From the NCBI RefSeq assembly GCF_947172395.1, contig NC_069105.1:2604001-2668000 (forward strand): 64,000 bases of DNA. Direction: 5' to 3'. Under the pieces are notes generated by a model. That model had not been told where the DNA came from and made no database searches. It worked only from the letters and a program-made list of their open reading frames with translations. Position numbers and translations under genes: made by a program. This DNA is from Bicyclus anynana. Taxonomy: Eukaryota; Arthropoda; Insecta; Lepidoptera; Nymphalidae. Within the stretch, counting starts at the first letter, position 1. Every line of letters starts with the position of its first letter. This document shows positions 12,101-24,190 of the stretch, in pieces.

Positions 12101-13255
12101 CTGTTTTAGTAATCTATGAAAATACAATAAATAAGTAAACTGTGTCCTACATGAAAAGATATTGGATATAAGATATCATATACCAAAGAATTTTTCATAA
12201 ACCATAAAGAAAAGAGAAACCTTATATCTAGGTGACCATGTGTTAATTACGTCTGTCATTGTTTTGTGTTAAGTATTTAATAATTATTATTTAATCCAAT
12301 AATTTATTGATATTTAAAAAAATCTTCCTAATTCTACTTTAATAATGAAATAATTACTTCATCAAAATGTTTGCTACAACGTTCTACTGCATTTTTAAAT
12401 CAGCTTAAATTTATCCACAACGGAAACAAGCAAAGATTGTTGACCGTACAGCCTGAGTTTTACAACACTTTTTGATGATTGGTTTGTTTGCTCATTTTCT
12501 TGTTCGTTAAGATTGTTGGTAACAGAAAAAATATAGATCGAAGTTAGTTATCGCGCGTTGGAAAATAGGGCTACACGGATAAAATTAAGACCAAAAGTTG
12601 TAACGACACTTTTTGCTATAGTTGTAAGCTGTGCGACGTGCGCGTGTTTTTCTCTCTCTCTCTTTATTTTGCATTGAACAGGGTGGTGTCGCGACGATTA
12701 TTTTTGGTGAGTGTATATAAGTTTTTGTACATAATAAATAAACAAAAAAATAACAACTTTTTTCCATCCGGGTGTCCCTTGACACATCTCAAGTTTTTTT
12801 TTTTTCAAAAAGCATACTTTTTTAAGTCAATTATTCAACCAGATCCTTAATTGTACACATCATATTCATTTACTTTTATACGGAGGTATATAAGGGTTCT
12901 CGAGGCTGACCTTGTATTGTCCGGTGGGCATTCACCTTTACTACGACATAACTAACACATGGTCTGGTAAGCTTATATCTAAACTACACCTAAAATGAAG
13001 ACAATAAACAATATATTTTGTACAAAATCTATCTATACTTATAATATTACATTTTGTATATTGATAATTGTGTATAATTCTCATAAATTGTATACATTGT
13101 GGATTGTAATATAACGATCACTGTCGAGCTGGTTTGATTTGATTTTAAATATAACTTTGACATTACAAGCTCAGTTAAACTGATTACTCGACTTTTTTAT
13201 TAAAATGTAAAAAATAAAAAAAATAATAATAATATTTTAGAATTTAAACTATCGT
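9151..13255. other. Gene-free AT-rich stretch with internal direct duplications
   Basis: No exon recognised. AATAAA-like signals on the minus strand near 9460-9480 would fit a transcript 3' end, but no upstream coding exon was found before PIGB. 9720-9885 resembles 10962-11130, and 11505-11735 resembles 11862-12055. The segment 11124-11210 resembles the element at 62366. Everything else looks unique. Confidence 0.45.
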
Positions 13256-13259
13256 GAGT

Positions 13260-13774
13260 GAACCAGCTCATGACTAAGGGCCCCGTATGGGTTCGAAACT
13301 AGTCGGGCATACTCCGACCTAATATCACGTGAGTTTTAGCCGTGTTTCATGATCAATTAATAATAATAATATTGTTGAACCATCAAAATGTTCGTCAAAT
13401 AATTAGACAAATCATGTCTTGATTCGAAGTGTTTGTCCAATATTGCTTGAATAACAAGTTCGTCTGACTTGTTTGTTAAACATATTAGAAAGTTTCCAAT
13501 GCCCTATTAATCTTATTATATAAAAAGCTATTTATTGGATCAAAATGGTCCCATAAAAGTATGAAAAAATATAAATATAAAAGTATTTGTCTTTTTATTT
13601 GTTTAATAAATATTAATTATGACATATATTGTGATTGCAAAGTTTTTGCATTGAAATTGTTATAACTACAATGTTAAATGATTATGAAACACGGCTAAAA
13701 CTCACGTGATATTACGTCGGAGTATGCCCGACTAGTTTCGAACCCATACGGGGCCCTTAGTCATGAGCTGGTTC
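13260..13774. mobile_element. Element with about 91-bp terminal inverted repeats
   Basis: Arms about 13260-13352 and 13684-13774 are near-perfect reverse complements (both contain CATGACTAAGGGCCCCGTAT or its complement). The AT-rich middle has no frame. A one-arm relative lies at 21733-21830. Confidence 0.8.
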
Positions 13775-13836
13775 TTGCATCGCGGCACGATCCAAAACTT
13801 TGGATCAGTTTTGGATCGTGCCGCGATGCAAGAACC
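13770..13836. repeat. Perfect 30-bp hairpin, 7-nt loop
   Basis: Arms 13770-13799 and 13807-13836 are exact reverse complements, loop TTGGATC. It abuts and overlaps by 5 nt the right arm of the TIR element before it. Confidence 0.85.
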
Positions 13837-13839
13837 AAT

Positions 13840-14865
13840 ACAATGTTAAAGTTACAATTAAAATTAGTTACCCAATTCGACAGTAATTCCATTATAATAT
13901 TAATATGAAATGCATTGAAAATGTCAAATGTTAAATTAAACAAACAAATAAATTTCATATTTCAAATTACTAACGTAGACAGAGAGGTAAATAGACAGAT
14001 AGTAGTTGTACCATTTGTACTACAGAATTATGACCAAGATTATTAAAAAAAGAATGCATTGTCTTTGTTTCTCGCAGTACTGTCCTTATGAACACTGACA
14101 TACGATTTCAAAGAAGGAAATCGATGTTTTCCCTTTTATTAGAGTCCAGTTAATGTTTATACTGATGCTACCTTTGAAAAGCCGAAGCGAGTCGCAAGTA
14201 TAATACAAATGTTCCTCAAGTTCGAATTTCGAATTACTATCATGCTAGCGTATAAAGTTTCTATATGTTGTGTTAATGTGATACATGCATTAAATATGTC
14301 TATTTAGTTCTCTGTCTATGCTTACTATTCATATTTCATCATATTTTATTGCAAAAATGTCAAATTATAACACACAAAGTGTGTTACATAATATAATTTG
14401 TGTGAGTTCGTAAAAATATATATTTTGTTTGAACACACGATATTTTTATTAGTACTCATATATGCAAGATGTGCATATTTTTAATTCTAACTAATACAGT
14501 TATTTTTTTTATAATATTTATTGCTTTAAACTCACAACGAACAGTTTTTTTTTATGACACCCATAATCAAAAAAAATTACCCATAGACATGCATTCAACT
14601 AATAGTCGGATGCCCGCGACTATGTTCATGTTAAATTCAGTTTTTCATTAATCCCGCGGGAACCATGGATTTTCCGGGATAAAAATGTTTTACTCCATGG
14701 TCCAATTTATTTCTATATCTAATTTCATCCAAATTGGTTCAGTAGTACTCGTAAATAGGTAACAAACCAACGGACAGATAGACTTACTTTCGCCTTTACA
14801 ATATTAGTTTAGATTAATTCGATTTAATGATGACAAGGGTTATTAAAAAAAAAACTGAGTGATTA
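13840..14865. other. Gene-free AT-rich stretch
   Basis: Unique-looking AT-rich sequence with no recognised exon or repeat apart from a Helitron-like scrap near 14690-14810 (GGTTCAGTAGT, ACGGACAGATAGACTTAC). Nothing else supportable. Confidence 0.4.
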
Positions 14866-14869
14866 CATG

Positions 14870-15105
14870 ATTTAAGTAAAACTTCTTTCAAAAATGAGAA
14901 ACCCTATCTTCAGTTCTTGTAGTGTACTAAAAGGGATTGTTTCAAAGTTCTCTAAGAACGCCATCTACGGGTAGTTTAGAATAACAAACACTGTTTCACT
15001 ATGCCTGTAGATGGCAGCACGCATCTTAATCGGGCGAGGATTACACTTTTCGTAACGAATTCACCATATCAAGCGTGCATAAAGAAATTCTATTTCATTT
15101 ATCAT
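14870..15105. repeat. TIR element of the AAGTAAAACTTCTTTC family
   Basis: Carries AAGTAAAACTTCTTTCAAAA, CTCTAAGAACGCCATCTA, GTAGATGGCAGCACG and TTACACTTTTCGTAACG, as in copies at 16868, 38519 and 54045. The ends are inverted relative to each other. Noncoding. Confidence 0.6.
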
Positions 15106-15111
15106 AGAAAT

Positions 15112-15308
15112 GTTCCCTTAGAGCGTATCCAGCGCTGCATTCAGCAGCGTCAAGAACATAGCGCCAGTCGGCTAGAGCTGCTCAAGCGCTGGCAACGCTT
15201 TATGATACAATAGAATAATCAAGTAAATGTTCCCTTAGAGCGTATCCAGCGCTGCAGTCAGCAGTGTCAAGAACACTTCGGCGGTTGCCTCGAGCTGCTC
15301 AAGCGCTT
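15112..15308 (+). repeat. Direct tandem pair of a GC-rich 80-bp unit
   Basis: 15112-15190 and 15228-15308 share TTCCCTTAGAGCGTATCCAG and GAGCTGCTCAAGCGCT, offset 116 bp. Both are open in the same relative frame with similar peptides (VPLERIQRC...LELLKR), but no splice or gene context supports translation. Confidence 0.6.
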
Positions 15309-15777
15309 AAAAAATACAATTAATTTACGAATGAGAAGATACGATTATGGATTCACTGTGTGAATGCCGGGTTCATCGTTTGACAGAGAGAATACTTCAG
15401 AGCAGCGCTCGCCCGGGTACAAGAATTCCTTCAATGATTTAATGCATTAAGGGTCCGTAGCCATGTGACACATCGATTTTCTTTCTACAAACGCTAACAC
15501 TTCGAAAACTAAATACGGAAATGACAGATCCGATCGATAACTTGATCACGTGACCTGTCGATAACGAATGTCATTCGCATACAATATTATTTTAATGTTC
15601 GAAGCGTATGCGATCGTGCTACAGTCCCTGTACTGTAAATTGTATCTATAAAAGTAAGTATTCAACTGGAAAATGAACTATTAATTTTTGGAAAATTATA
15701 AAATTGTTTGCATGTTAAATGTTTTTTGAAAAATATATTTTTTACTAACAGTTCAACAGTCTGGGCGTTATCGTGAA

Positions 15778-18700
15778 TCATTGCACTGTGTCGTCCGTCT
15801 GTTGCACTCTCGCCGCGCCTTCTATCTTCTGATAAACTAGTAGTCGCTCCCCGACTTCGCCTTCCGGGAACTATAATAAAACGACACGATTAAAAAAAGT
15901 ACAGAAAAACCACCAAGTTACCATGATTAAATTTATTAATGTTAAGCGTACAGATTACTTTTTTCCCGGAAGGTGTTACGCACCTTTTCATAACAAAAGT
16001 TTATTATTAAAAATGAGTAAATAGAAAAGTTACGCATACGCCTTTGCTTTGTCAAGCACGAGTATACTTTACGTAAAAAAAAACTAGTGTGCTTTAGACA
16101 ACACAACTGAAGTAAAACTTCTATCAAAAATAAAATAAAAAGAAAAACTAAAAAAAAATGTAGTTGTTAATAGCGCCATCTCTCGTGTCGGACAAGCTTT
16201 ACTTTACAAGTTCCTACTAATTAGTTCAAAATAATGCCGTTTTGATACTAAATTTCGCTTTCAAGCGCTGGATTTGTGTTGTGTCGTAGTTTATCAGTGT
16301 TCCTACGGATGGCGCTATTAAACTTAATAGTGTATCATTTCGATTACACTTTTCGTAACACCTAGTACATGTGTTACGAAAAGCTTACTCCCCAAGTCAA
16401 GCGTGCGCAAAGAAGTTTAAGTTCAAAAAAGAGAAGCAAATATATGAATCATTTGCTTCTCATTTTTTGAACAGTAGTGTGATGGTTCTCCACCCTGAAA
16501 CTCCTCAACCTGCACGTAGAACGCCTCTGCTTTAGTGGACTCATCTTAAACCACATTTACTACCATCAGGCGAGATCCTGGACAAGCACGAGGTTATCTT
16601 ACGAAAAATATACTACACTCACCTGTGTGTGTGGCAGGTCGTGCAACAGCCGGTACCCCTTTAGTAGCTCCTCAACCCGGCCTCGCAATACGTCAAACAG
16701 CACCACAAGCGAGGGTGTCTGCCTGGTGGAGTGCTCCAGCCGCCACCAGCGCTGCGGATTGTTGTAGAAGGCTTCTTGTTCAGTGGACTCGCCGCGCAAC
16801 GGTGGGTCGCAGTTCAGGTAGCGGGTCGTTACGTTCATGTGGAGATGGCTGAAATATAACGAGTGTGTTGTAGACTACTGAAGTTTAAACTTCTTTCAAA
16901 ATAACAAAGCGCCATCTATGAGCCTCAGGCATAACTGCAGCGCAAGTGGATTGTTTCAAAGTTTTCTTTTTTTTTCTACAAGTTAACCCTTGACTACAAT
17001 CTCACCTGATGGTAAGTGATGATGCAATCTAGGATGGAAGCGGGCTAACTTGTTAGGAGTAGGATGAAATCCACACTCCTTTCGGTTTCTACAAGACATC
17101 GTACCGGAACGCTAAATCGTAAATCGCTTGTGTAAATTAGCAAATACTGTGTAATTTTTCGTAACGCATTTACCAACTTGCTCAAGTCAAGTCAAGTGTG
17201 CGTAGATAAATTTTACTTCATAAATATTTTACCATCTTTTTCCAAATCAAGATCATTTATTTCAAGTTCAACTTGAACTTCTAGCGAAGCCCACACCTAG
17301 GCGTCATGAACAATACCGAGAAGCAGTTGTACGTAATAATTACACTTAGCAACACAAAGGATTTTAAGATTCAAGATAAAATTCCTGAGCGTAGCAAAGC
17401 ATTCAACCGCATCGGATGCAAATGTTGACACTATTTTCACTATAAAATCATGCTCACGTGGAATGGTGTCAAAAATTCTATATTTAACTCTTTGTTTAAT
17501 CACCTGTGTGGTTGTGTGATGCAGAACATCGAGGAACGGTTGCTGGGAATAGTTTAGGATTCAAAATACGAATCCTGAACGTATCAAAGACTGGACTGGA
17601 GTATTATTTAGTCACCTGTATAGCAGCGTGGAGTGGCACGACGTGATGAACGGTATTAAGGAACAGTTACTGGGTATAGTTTACCTCTACTGTTATTTAG
17701 TCACCTGTATAGCGGCGTGGAGTGGCACGGCGTGATGAACAGTATCGAGGAGCGGTTGTTGGGGACAGCATCACGCAGCAAGGGCATCACTTTGACGGTG
17801 CCGCTCTGGTGCACCATGCCAAAGTACAAGGCAGGCACCGCGTTACCGACCAACAGGACTAAGGCCACGAGATATAACTGCCACCTGGAGTAGAAGAAAT
17901 TTTTTATTAAAGTATTTATTTGCCATATCTCATAAATATGACCAATACAGGGTCATCATCATTAACAATCTCGGACTAATTATTGTATAGAACAGGTCCT
18001 ATACAATAATTGGTCTGAGTAACTGAGTAAGTAACAGATAGTAGGCCTCGCTATCCGTTACTTTTTTGTCAGTATCAATGTTTTATTTATAATCCTGTCC
18101 GACGATTAAAGAGCTCGATTAAAATTCCTTCTTATGTATATAGTGTAAAAAAAAAAACAGGCAAAAACTTCTATAAGATGTATACGATGTATACCAAATC
18201 TAAGCTCATGTTTCTCAGATAATAGGCTACTGGCCTGCTGTACAAGACTATGAACATTTTTTGCATAGAGGCAGTTTAGATGACTAGAAACTCTAATCAC
18301 ATTTTTATTTGTAAAAATAATCTCGTAATTGTAATATTTTTATAAAACAAAATTGTATTTTTATCACGTCACCGTACACGCCAATCATAAACTGTGACGT
18401 CATTCGCTACAAGGCAGCGGTTTGTGATTGGCGCTTGCGGTGACGTGATATATTACATCACTGCAAACGCCAATCACGCTGTTATCTCTATGAATGACGT
18501 CACTTGCTAATGTGTTGTGTTTCGGCGGCAAAAATTTCACGTATATATTTTTCATTTATATTAAATTTTTTACTGGTTATTATTGACGGGACAAAATAAA
18601 ATATAACTTAAAATACTTCCATAATTCAGTTTAAACACTGTTTACAAAAGAGGCAAGTAGCCTATTACAGGCAATTTTTATTAAATGGTTGCAAACAACC

Positions 18701-21700
18701 ACCACCAGATGTCAGATACTGACGGGAAGAAGAAGAAAATCCCAGCTCAAACACATAGCGTAACCACTGGACCAAGAGTTGGCAGTTTGTCACTCACTTG
18801 TTGGCTTTCCGGCTCCACGGCACCAGAACATCCTGTGCGAGGTACAGCAAGATAGGCAGCAACGGCAACACAAACCGGAACTCTTTGTGCGGCACAAAGC
18901 TGAAATCAACATGGACGAAATAAATCAAATTTGTTTATTTCAAGCAAGCTTAATTAACAAGCACGTTTAAAACATCAAGTTTGATTATTTGTAAAGACTC
19001 TACCACCATTTTGAAGGCTGACTAGCACAGGAGCAAAGATTCCAATTTTTCTACAAAACACTACCGTTACTCAGTGAAGTATCTGAATGATTGACTTATT
19101 ATCAAATTTTTTAATTAAAATAAAAAAACAAGCCCCAAGACCACCACTGAATTAAATTAATATCAAAGCAACCTTAGCTATGTATACCAACATGGAATAA
19201 AACAATTGCCAGCATGACTCTGACCCTGTTCTGCCTCCTTAGTAAAGTGACTCTTCCAAGTTAGCCATGCTAAGCTACCATCATAGACTGCATTTTCCAA
19301 TATGTCTATAAGTGTTTTGATATCTATACTAATATTATAAAGCGGAAGAGTTTGTTTGCGTGTTTGTTTACTTGATTGAACGCGCTAATCTCAGGAACTA
19401 CTGGTCCGATTTGAAAAATACATTCAGTGATAGATAGCCCATTTATCGAGAAAGGCTATAGGCTATATTATATTTTCTTAAAAATTAGGAGTTCTTCCTA
19501 AAATTCCAATAATGTAACCCAAGGTGTACAAAAGTTTTGCTTGCAAAAAATGCGACTTGTCGAGCTATGCCCATATTGTTGTGCCAAGCTACCATCTTAG
19601 AATGCATTATCAATAATAAGTTTTTTGATACTTGGTAATGCAAATCTTGGTTTCATTACTGTCACTATGGAGCCCTGCAATCCCTGAGGCCGGCTATCAA
19701 TATCAAAGCAAACTTACCTATGTATGATCACATGGAACGCAACAGTGACCAGCAAAAGGACTCCGACCTTGTTCTGCTGAGGCCTCCTCAGTACAGTGAC
19801 GATGCCCCACAGTACTGGCAGTGTGTTTACACCCAACACTGCCGGAAGGCCTTGACTTATGTACCAGTACCTAAAAAAACATTGTTATTTTTCTAATTTT
19901 GATCACTATTGACGATGCCTAGAGAGAACCAAGAGAAAAGAACGCAAGTTTTCTACACTACCACCAAACTTCAGTTTAAAGCGAGCTGGCTGATGATAAC
20001 AATACAAAAGAGATATAAATAAAATAATAATTGTTTCCCTTAAACTGAACTCTAGTGAAACTTAAAATATACAAAACACATATATATTATAGTGTTTCAA
20101 CTCTTTCAGATGAAGCAACATATGGACTGGAATGGACGTATCTCTTTAATATTTTTCACATTTCAAGGGAATTTAGACATGACATGATATGATATGACGT
20201 CGCTCGATCTCGTGTTGGCTCGTGCCGACGCTAGGTGGCGCGAATTGTTTCGTAAAGAGTAGGGATTTAGAGAGGGGTGGCGATCAGTTGGCAGGAACGA
20301 CTTGGGATATAAGGCGCTCGTTTTCCGGTCGGCTTCAGTGTGCTCATAGTGTTCGAGCCGTCTACATTACTTGTAGTGTAATTATGGGTTACTTGGGATA
20401 GGCGGGGAGAGTGACTTGAGTGGAAAAGGAGAGTGTTGGTTAAACTATCAAAGACAATGGAAATAGTTTTTGAGAAATTGTGATTTCGCTTTTTTTTATT
20501 TTTATGTTAACACTATCTCACCATGGGTGCACACCATAATGCGAAGAGACGTCCTGGAGGATATTAAATCTGTAGAACTCCCACGGGGTGACGATCAGCC
20601 TTCCATAGAAGTATGAGTCAATGGCGATGAGAGCTGCACTTGATACCAGTCTGAAAACATACAGATGTTATAAATAAGCGAAAACGCCTCAAAGCCAGTT
20701 GACTTAGGATGTGAATATATATCTCAGGACGTGAGAGAAATATTGTTGTCCAATAGCAGCCAAATCAATATATTGCTCTGTTGTGTTAGCATGAGATGTA
20801 AAAGAGGGTGATACTTTCGTTTCAGTGATTCTAATTTCCAATCCTATTTGTTAATACATTTTTCTCTCGTCTTTGGATAGGACATTGACTCATCCTAGAC
20901 CAGGGTCTGGTCAGGGACCATGTGGTATGTTGATTCCATTTCTTCAGGGCTACTACATTCCCTAATGGTGAAAAAATTGTCCTGTGTCTCCATGACCCAA
21001 TGATCTCCATGACAAACAATTATATGTGTGACTCTCAGTCAATATTATGTTTCCCTATAGAAATTTTGGCAACCCTATCTATACCTGGCAGCAACCAGTA
21101 TTGGAAGTTCCAGGAACCAGGATCTTGTAAGTGGTAATCACAATAGATCATAAACACTCATGCCACTTATGCCACACATCACGATTTCTCCCATATTCTC
21201 TCCTCGGACAATACCCTACGATGTATGGCATAAGAAAATGCTCATCATATTGCTGCACCTTTTAAAGCAGATCATGAAGCTCAATAAAAAAAAAAAAGTT
21301 GATAGATATATATAAAGTCATTAATCAGAGAATAAAGGCTATATTTATTTATTTTACTTACATAATAGGCACATAAGTCTTCAACGCCAACTTCAACCTG
21401 TCCTGATTGGTTGTGGCCAAGTTGTACAATGCCAGCACAGCCCACAGAGGCAGCGACGTCGGCCTCACAAACACCGACACACTGGCCAGCCAGATCCAAC
21501 AACTGTCCTCTGTAAAGTTACCATTATACTAATATAATAAAAATAACTTGGCCATAGGACTGCAGATAGTAGTGAATACTTAGAAGCGTTAGTTTGGTTT
21601 GCTTACAAGAAGTAAGGTCTAATGAAGATGACATTAATGACCGTCAGAGTGTAACAGAACCTTCACTCCCCACCATTCAACCCCTCTCCCAACGATGCGA

Positions 21701-23763
21701 GCAGCTGCGCGTCGCGCAGCTGCTTCGGAGTTTGGATGACTAAGGGCCCCGTTCGAAACTAGTCGGACATACTCCGATCTAATATCACGTGAGTTTTAGC
21801 AGTGTTTGATAATCAATTAATAGTACTTAGAAACACTATTTCAACAATGCACAGTATATAGTCATATTGAAAATACAAATGTTGTTTAAAAAAAAAGGAA
21901 CTAAACTTTTTAACAGACATAATAGCTTCACTTGTGACTAACTATGTATGTAAGAAAATCTTGGAATTCTAATTTGACACACTCCGAGTTCTGATGACAA
22001 TACATGACAGTCTAATAAACTTCATTACAAATCCAATATGGTGGCCTCCCCAAGATAGCGGACTGGCTGTTTGAAATCCACCCCATCATATGGGAATCAA
22101 ATGAAAGGGTTTGCTGTCAGGTATACGAAACAACTATTTGTAATTTTTAGTGTGTGCTAAAAGCTTGTTCTTTTTGTACTATTATATTATTATTAAGTTT
22201 CCTCTCATAAAACTATCTAACATATTTTACAGTATTTATGGGATGAATCAGCCAAACACCAGATTGTTTCAGTGGATTGCTAAGCTAGAAAAAGGCTCAT
22301 CAGTACCAATGTGTTATGCTAAATTGGTAGAAAGGTCGCCTGTCTATATTACATAAATTACAAACCTTTTTCATAATATCCAAGTTTTCCTCCTTTAAAT
22401 GGGAATTTCGACAGGGCGACAGTAACCAGCACAGTTTCCAATGTTTGCAGCAAATTCCTTCCTGATGTGTAGAACCAGAACCAGGAGGTTAGAACAAGGA
22501 ACAAGGCCCACTTCCTGCCTCCTGTCCATTTGTAGAAACTATAATCTGCAACTGCACTGAGTATGGCTTGGAAGATGCGAGGGATCAAAACCTGTAATGA
22601 GAATTAAATAGTTTGATATATTAGTTGGCCTGATTTTGACTAGTGATTTTGAGACCAACCGACCGCCTGATGTCAACCCTCCTTGGGAATCCTTAGTGTT
22701 GTAGGTTTTTGTACCACCACCCACTTGCGATGTTTTTCCTGAGTTGCCTTTTACGACATCCATGGGAAGTTATGGAACAGTCCTATTCTTACACCGGGGA
22801 CTGCACAGACAGTGTTGAATGTGCAAGTGGAAAGACATATAAGGGGAGGAAGGCTAAAGAAGAGATGGCTGAATTGTATGAAAGAGGCAATAAGTGCTAA
22901 GCAATTTAGTGTTCTGGTATGAGATCTGTCTAGATACAAGGGTAACATCTCTGCACATTCAATCCAAGTAAACCCAGAAGAAGTAAAACACATCCCAATC
23001 AAGAAACTGCTGCTGTACCTGGCGGCAACCAATATTGAAGGGGAAATTTAGTCAGTGGTGATCACAATAAACCTGAAGCAGTCAACAGGGACCTGGTAGA
23101 GACCTGCAGAGCCGCTACATCAAGAAAAAAGGTGATGATACCATCTACTAGTTACTTACTAGTTAGTTAGACTAGTTGGAGGGGAATAGGAATGTTGGTC
23201 ATATTATAAAAGATATGCCAAATATTCTTCTCTATAATATTCTCTAAAAAAAAATAATTTAATATAGTCTAAGACATACAGGGTGCTTGTATAGACCCTA
23301 TCAAGCCAGCCAGTGGCACTAACATGCAACCAGTGAAAAGAAATAGACAAAATTTTGTCCAATGGTATCTGAGTTCACCCAGTCCCAACTCTTTTATTCC
23401 AACCCAATGAAAGAGGTGCCTCCATTTATTGAATTTTGTCTATCCCTACACGAGATTATCTCGTCAGCTGATGCATGCTTATAATCTGGATTAACATACC
23501 ACAACCTCCGGATAATCCAGGCCAGTGAACTTCAGTATAGTATACAGAAGAGCTATAACACTTGGGTACAAGTAATTCCTGATGCCTGCTCGCCATTCCC
23601 AAGTCAGTGCTCCATATCCGAAGGCCTGTTTGTGTGCCACCTCCAAGGTCTGCCAGTATTCATCAGGCACGTACCAGGTCTGCACGAGGAACACTGAAAG
23701 TATCCGCACCACCAATATCGCAGCCGCGACATGCGTGGGTCTCAGGCCCTTTGCCAAAACCAT
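15778..23763 (-). CDS. PIGB: GPI mannosyltransferase 3 (PIG-B), complete
   Basis: Nine coding exons: 23763-23500, 22591-22366, 21509-21362, 20650-20522, 19870-19718, 18899-18798, 17884-17705, 16848-16623, 15870-15778. The total is 1521 nt, 506 aa plus stop, with every junction in phase; the human protein is a little longer (about 550 aa). PIG-B adds the third mannose to the GPI core in the ER membrane. Visible family marks are the GT22 loop VPDEYWQ (32-38, acidic pair D34/E35), FVRPTS (177-182), HPW (254-256), HKEFRF (311-316) and PCHSTP (393-398), with hydrophobic membrane segments between them. The ATG lies 8 nt inside an exon whose acceptor is at 23772-23773, so a noncoding exon precedes it. 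No clear AATAAA follows the stop closely. Introns hold many repeats and degenerate copies of the seventh exon's end. Confidence 0.95.
16063..16440. repeat. TIR element related to the AAGTAAAACTTC family
   Basis: Begins near AACTGAAGTAAAACTTC and ends near CGCAAAGAAGTTTAAGTTC, with internal TTACACTTTTCGTAACACC. It lies in the last PIGB intron, between exons 8 and 9. Confidence 0.5.
16868..17222. repeat. TIR element of the AAGTAAAACTTC family with nested SINE tail
   Basis: Contains AACAAAGCGCCATCTATG and a terminal AAATTTTACTTCATA. A minus-oriented family 1 SINE tail occupies about 16970-17130 (CAAGTTAACCCTTGACTACA). Lies in the PIGB intron before exon 8. Confidence 0.55.
17289..17683 (-). repeat. 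Degenerate copies of the 3' end of PIGB exon 7
   Basis: The exon end plus donor at 17699-17766 is repeated at 17606-17683 (closest), 17499-17560 and, more eroded, 17289-17335. Shared words include GTATAGC-GCGTGGAGTGGCAC and the donor complement CACCTGT. All copies are downstream of the exon in the transcribed direction. Reading on from the real donor meets a stop at once. Confidence 0.75.
17965..18260. mobile_element. TIR element (CAGACCAATTATTGTATAGG family), rearranged
   Basis: Starts with a hairpin pairing ACTAATTATTGTATAG with its complement, then internal sequence shared with 62366-62690 (AAAACTTCTA, ATACCAAAtCTAAGCTCAT). Lies in PIGB intron 6. Confidence 0.55.
18362..18520. repeat. Inverted and direct repeats bearing CRE and CCAAT motifs
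   Basis: 18364-18391 and 18420-18448 are imperfect reverse complements (CACGTCACCG ... CGCCAATCA); a third partial copy follows at 18453-18478. TGACGTCA occurs twice. It may be a small element or a regulatory cluster; it lies in PIGB intron 6. Confidence 0.5.
19321..19465 (+). mobile_element. Lep1-like Helitron fragment
   Basis: Starts ATCTATACTAATATTATAAA and contains GAACGCGCTAATCTCAGGAA and AAGGCTATAGGCTATA. The 3' end is missing. Lies in PIGB intron 5. Confidence 0.65.
20180..20480 (+). other. Promoter-like, LTR-like unit in a PIGB intron
   Basis: GC-richer than its surroundings. A TATA-like GATATAAGG near 20307 is followed about 28 nt later by GGCTTCAGTGTG, an initiator-like site. This spacing is typical of arthropod LTR promoters. 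No primer-binding site, internal region or second LTR was found, so it could be a solo LTR remnant. Confidence 0.3.
21733..21830 (+). repeat. Single-arm relative of the TIR element at 13260
   Basis: Shares GACTAAGGGCCCCG, CGAAACTAGTCGG and ATATCACGTGAGTTTTAGC with the arm at 13260. A second arm was not found nearby. Lies in PIGB intron 2. Confidence 0.65.
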
Positions 23764-24126
23764 TCTCCCGCCTAAAATAAACAAAAGGAGGTTACATATT
23801 AGCATCTATAAATAGACCACTATAACACGCCCGGCTTTTCACCAACCGCCTTTTTTATAAATGAACTTTAACTGTTTGACGTAATAACTCACGCCTACAA
23901 ACAGATTTTTCAATGAAACCCACTTTAAAAGTAGAAAGTAACTTTATCACGAAATTGTCAAGTAACGCGTCCTTTTAATTAACGCTAAAGATGAATGAAC
24001 ACTACCGTAACTACACACAAAACAAGTTAATTAAGTTATTATTGATAACTCTAACATATTTTCGATGACATGTTTGCTATAATTTAATGAGGAAAACAAT
24101 AAATTCGTAATAAACTTATCACTAAC

Positions 24127-24190
24127 CTCTGGTTAAAAAATAAACCACCGCGGTGAATTTGTAGTGTTGTGCCAAAAGCACGCTTATCGT
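24127..24190 (-). other. PIGB: Probable noncoding first exon (5' UTR) of PIGB; right end approximate
   Basis: On the minus strand the sequence before 24127 ends CCAGAG followed by GTTAGT, a good 5' splice site. It pairs with the acceptor TTATTTTAG just upstream of the PIGB start exon (exon begins 23771). The transcription start is not resolved and is placed near 24190. Inferred from splice signals and position only. Confidence 0.5.

Noticed and set aside
22150..22356. 68-aa plus-strand frame
   Set aside because: It is antisense to a PIGB intron with no family resemblance or splice support.
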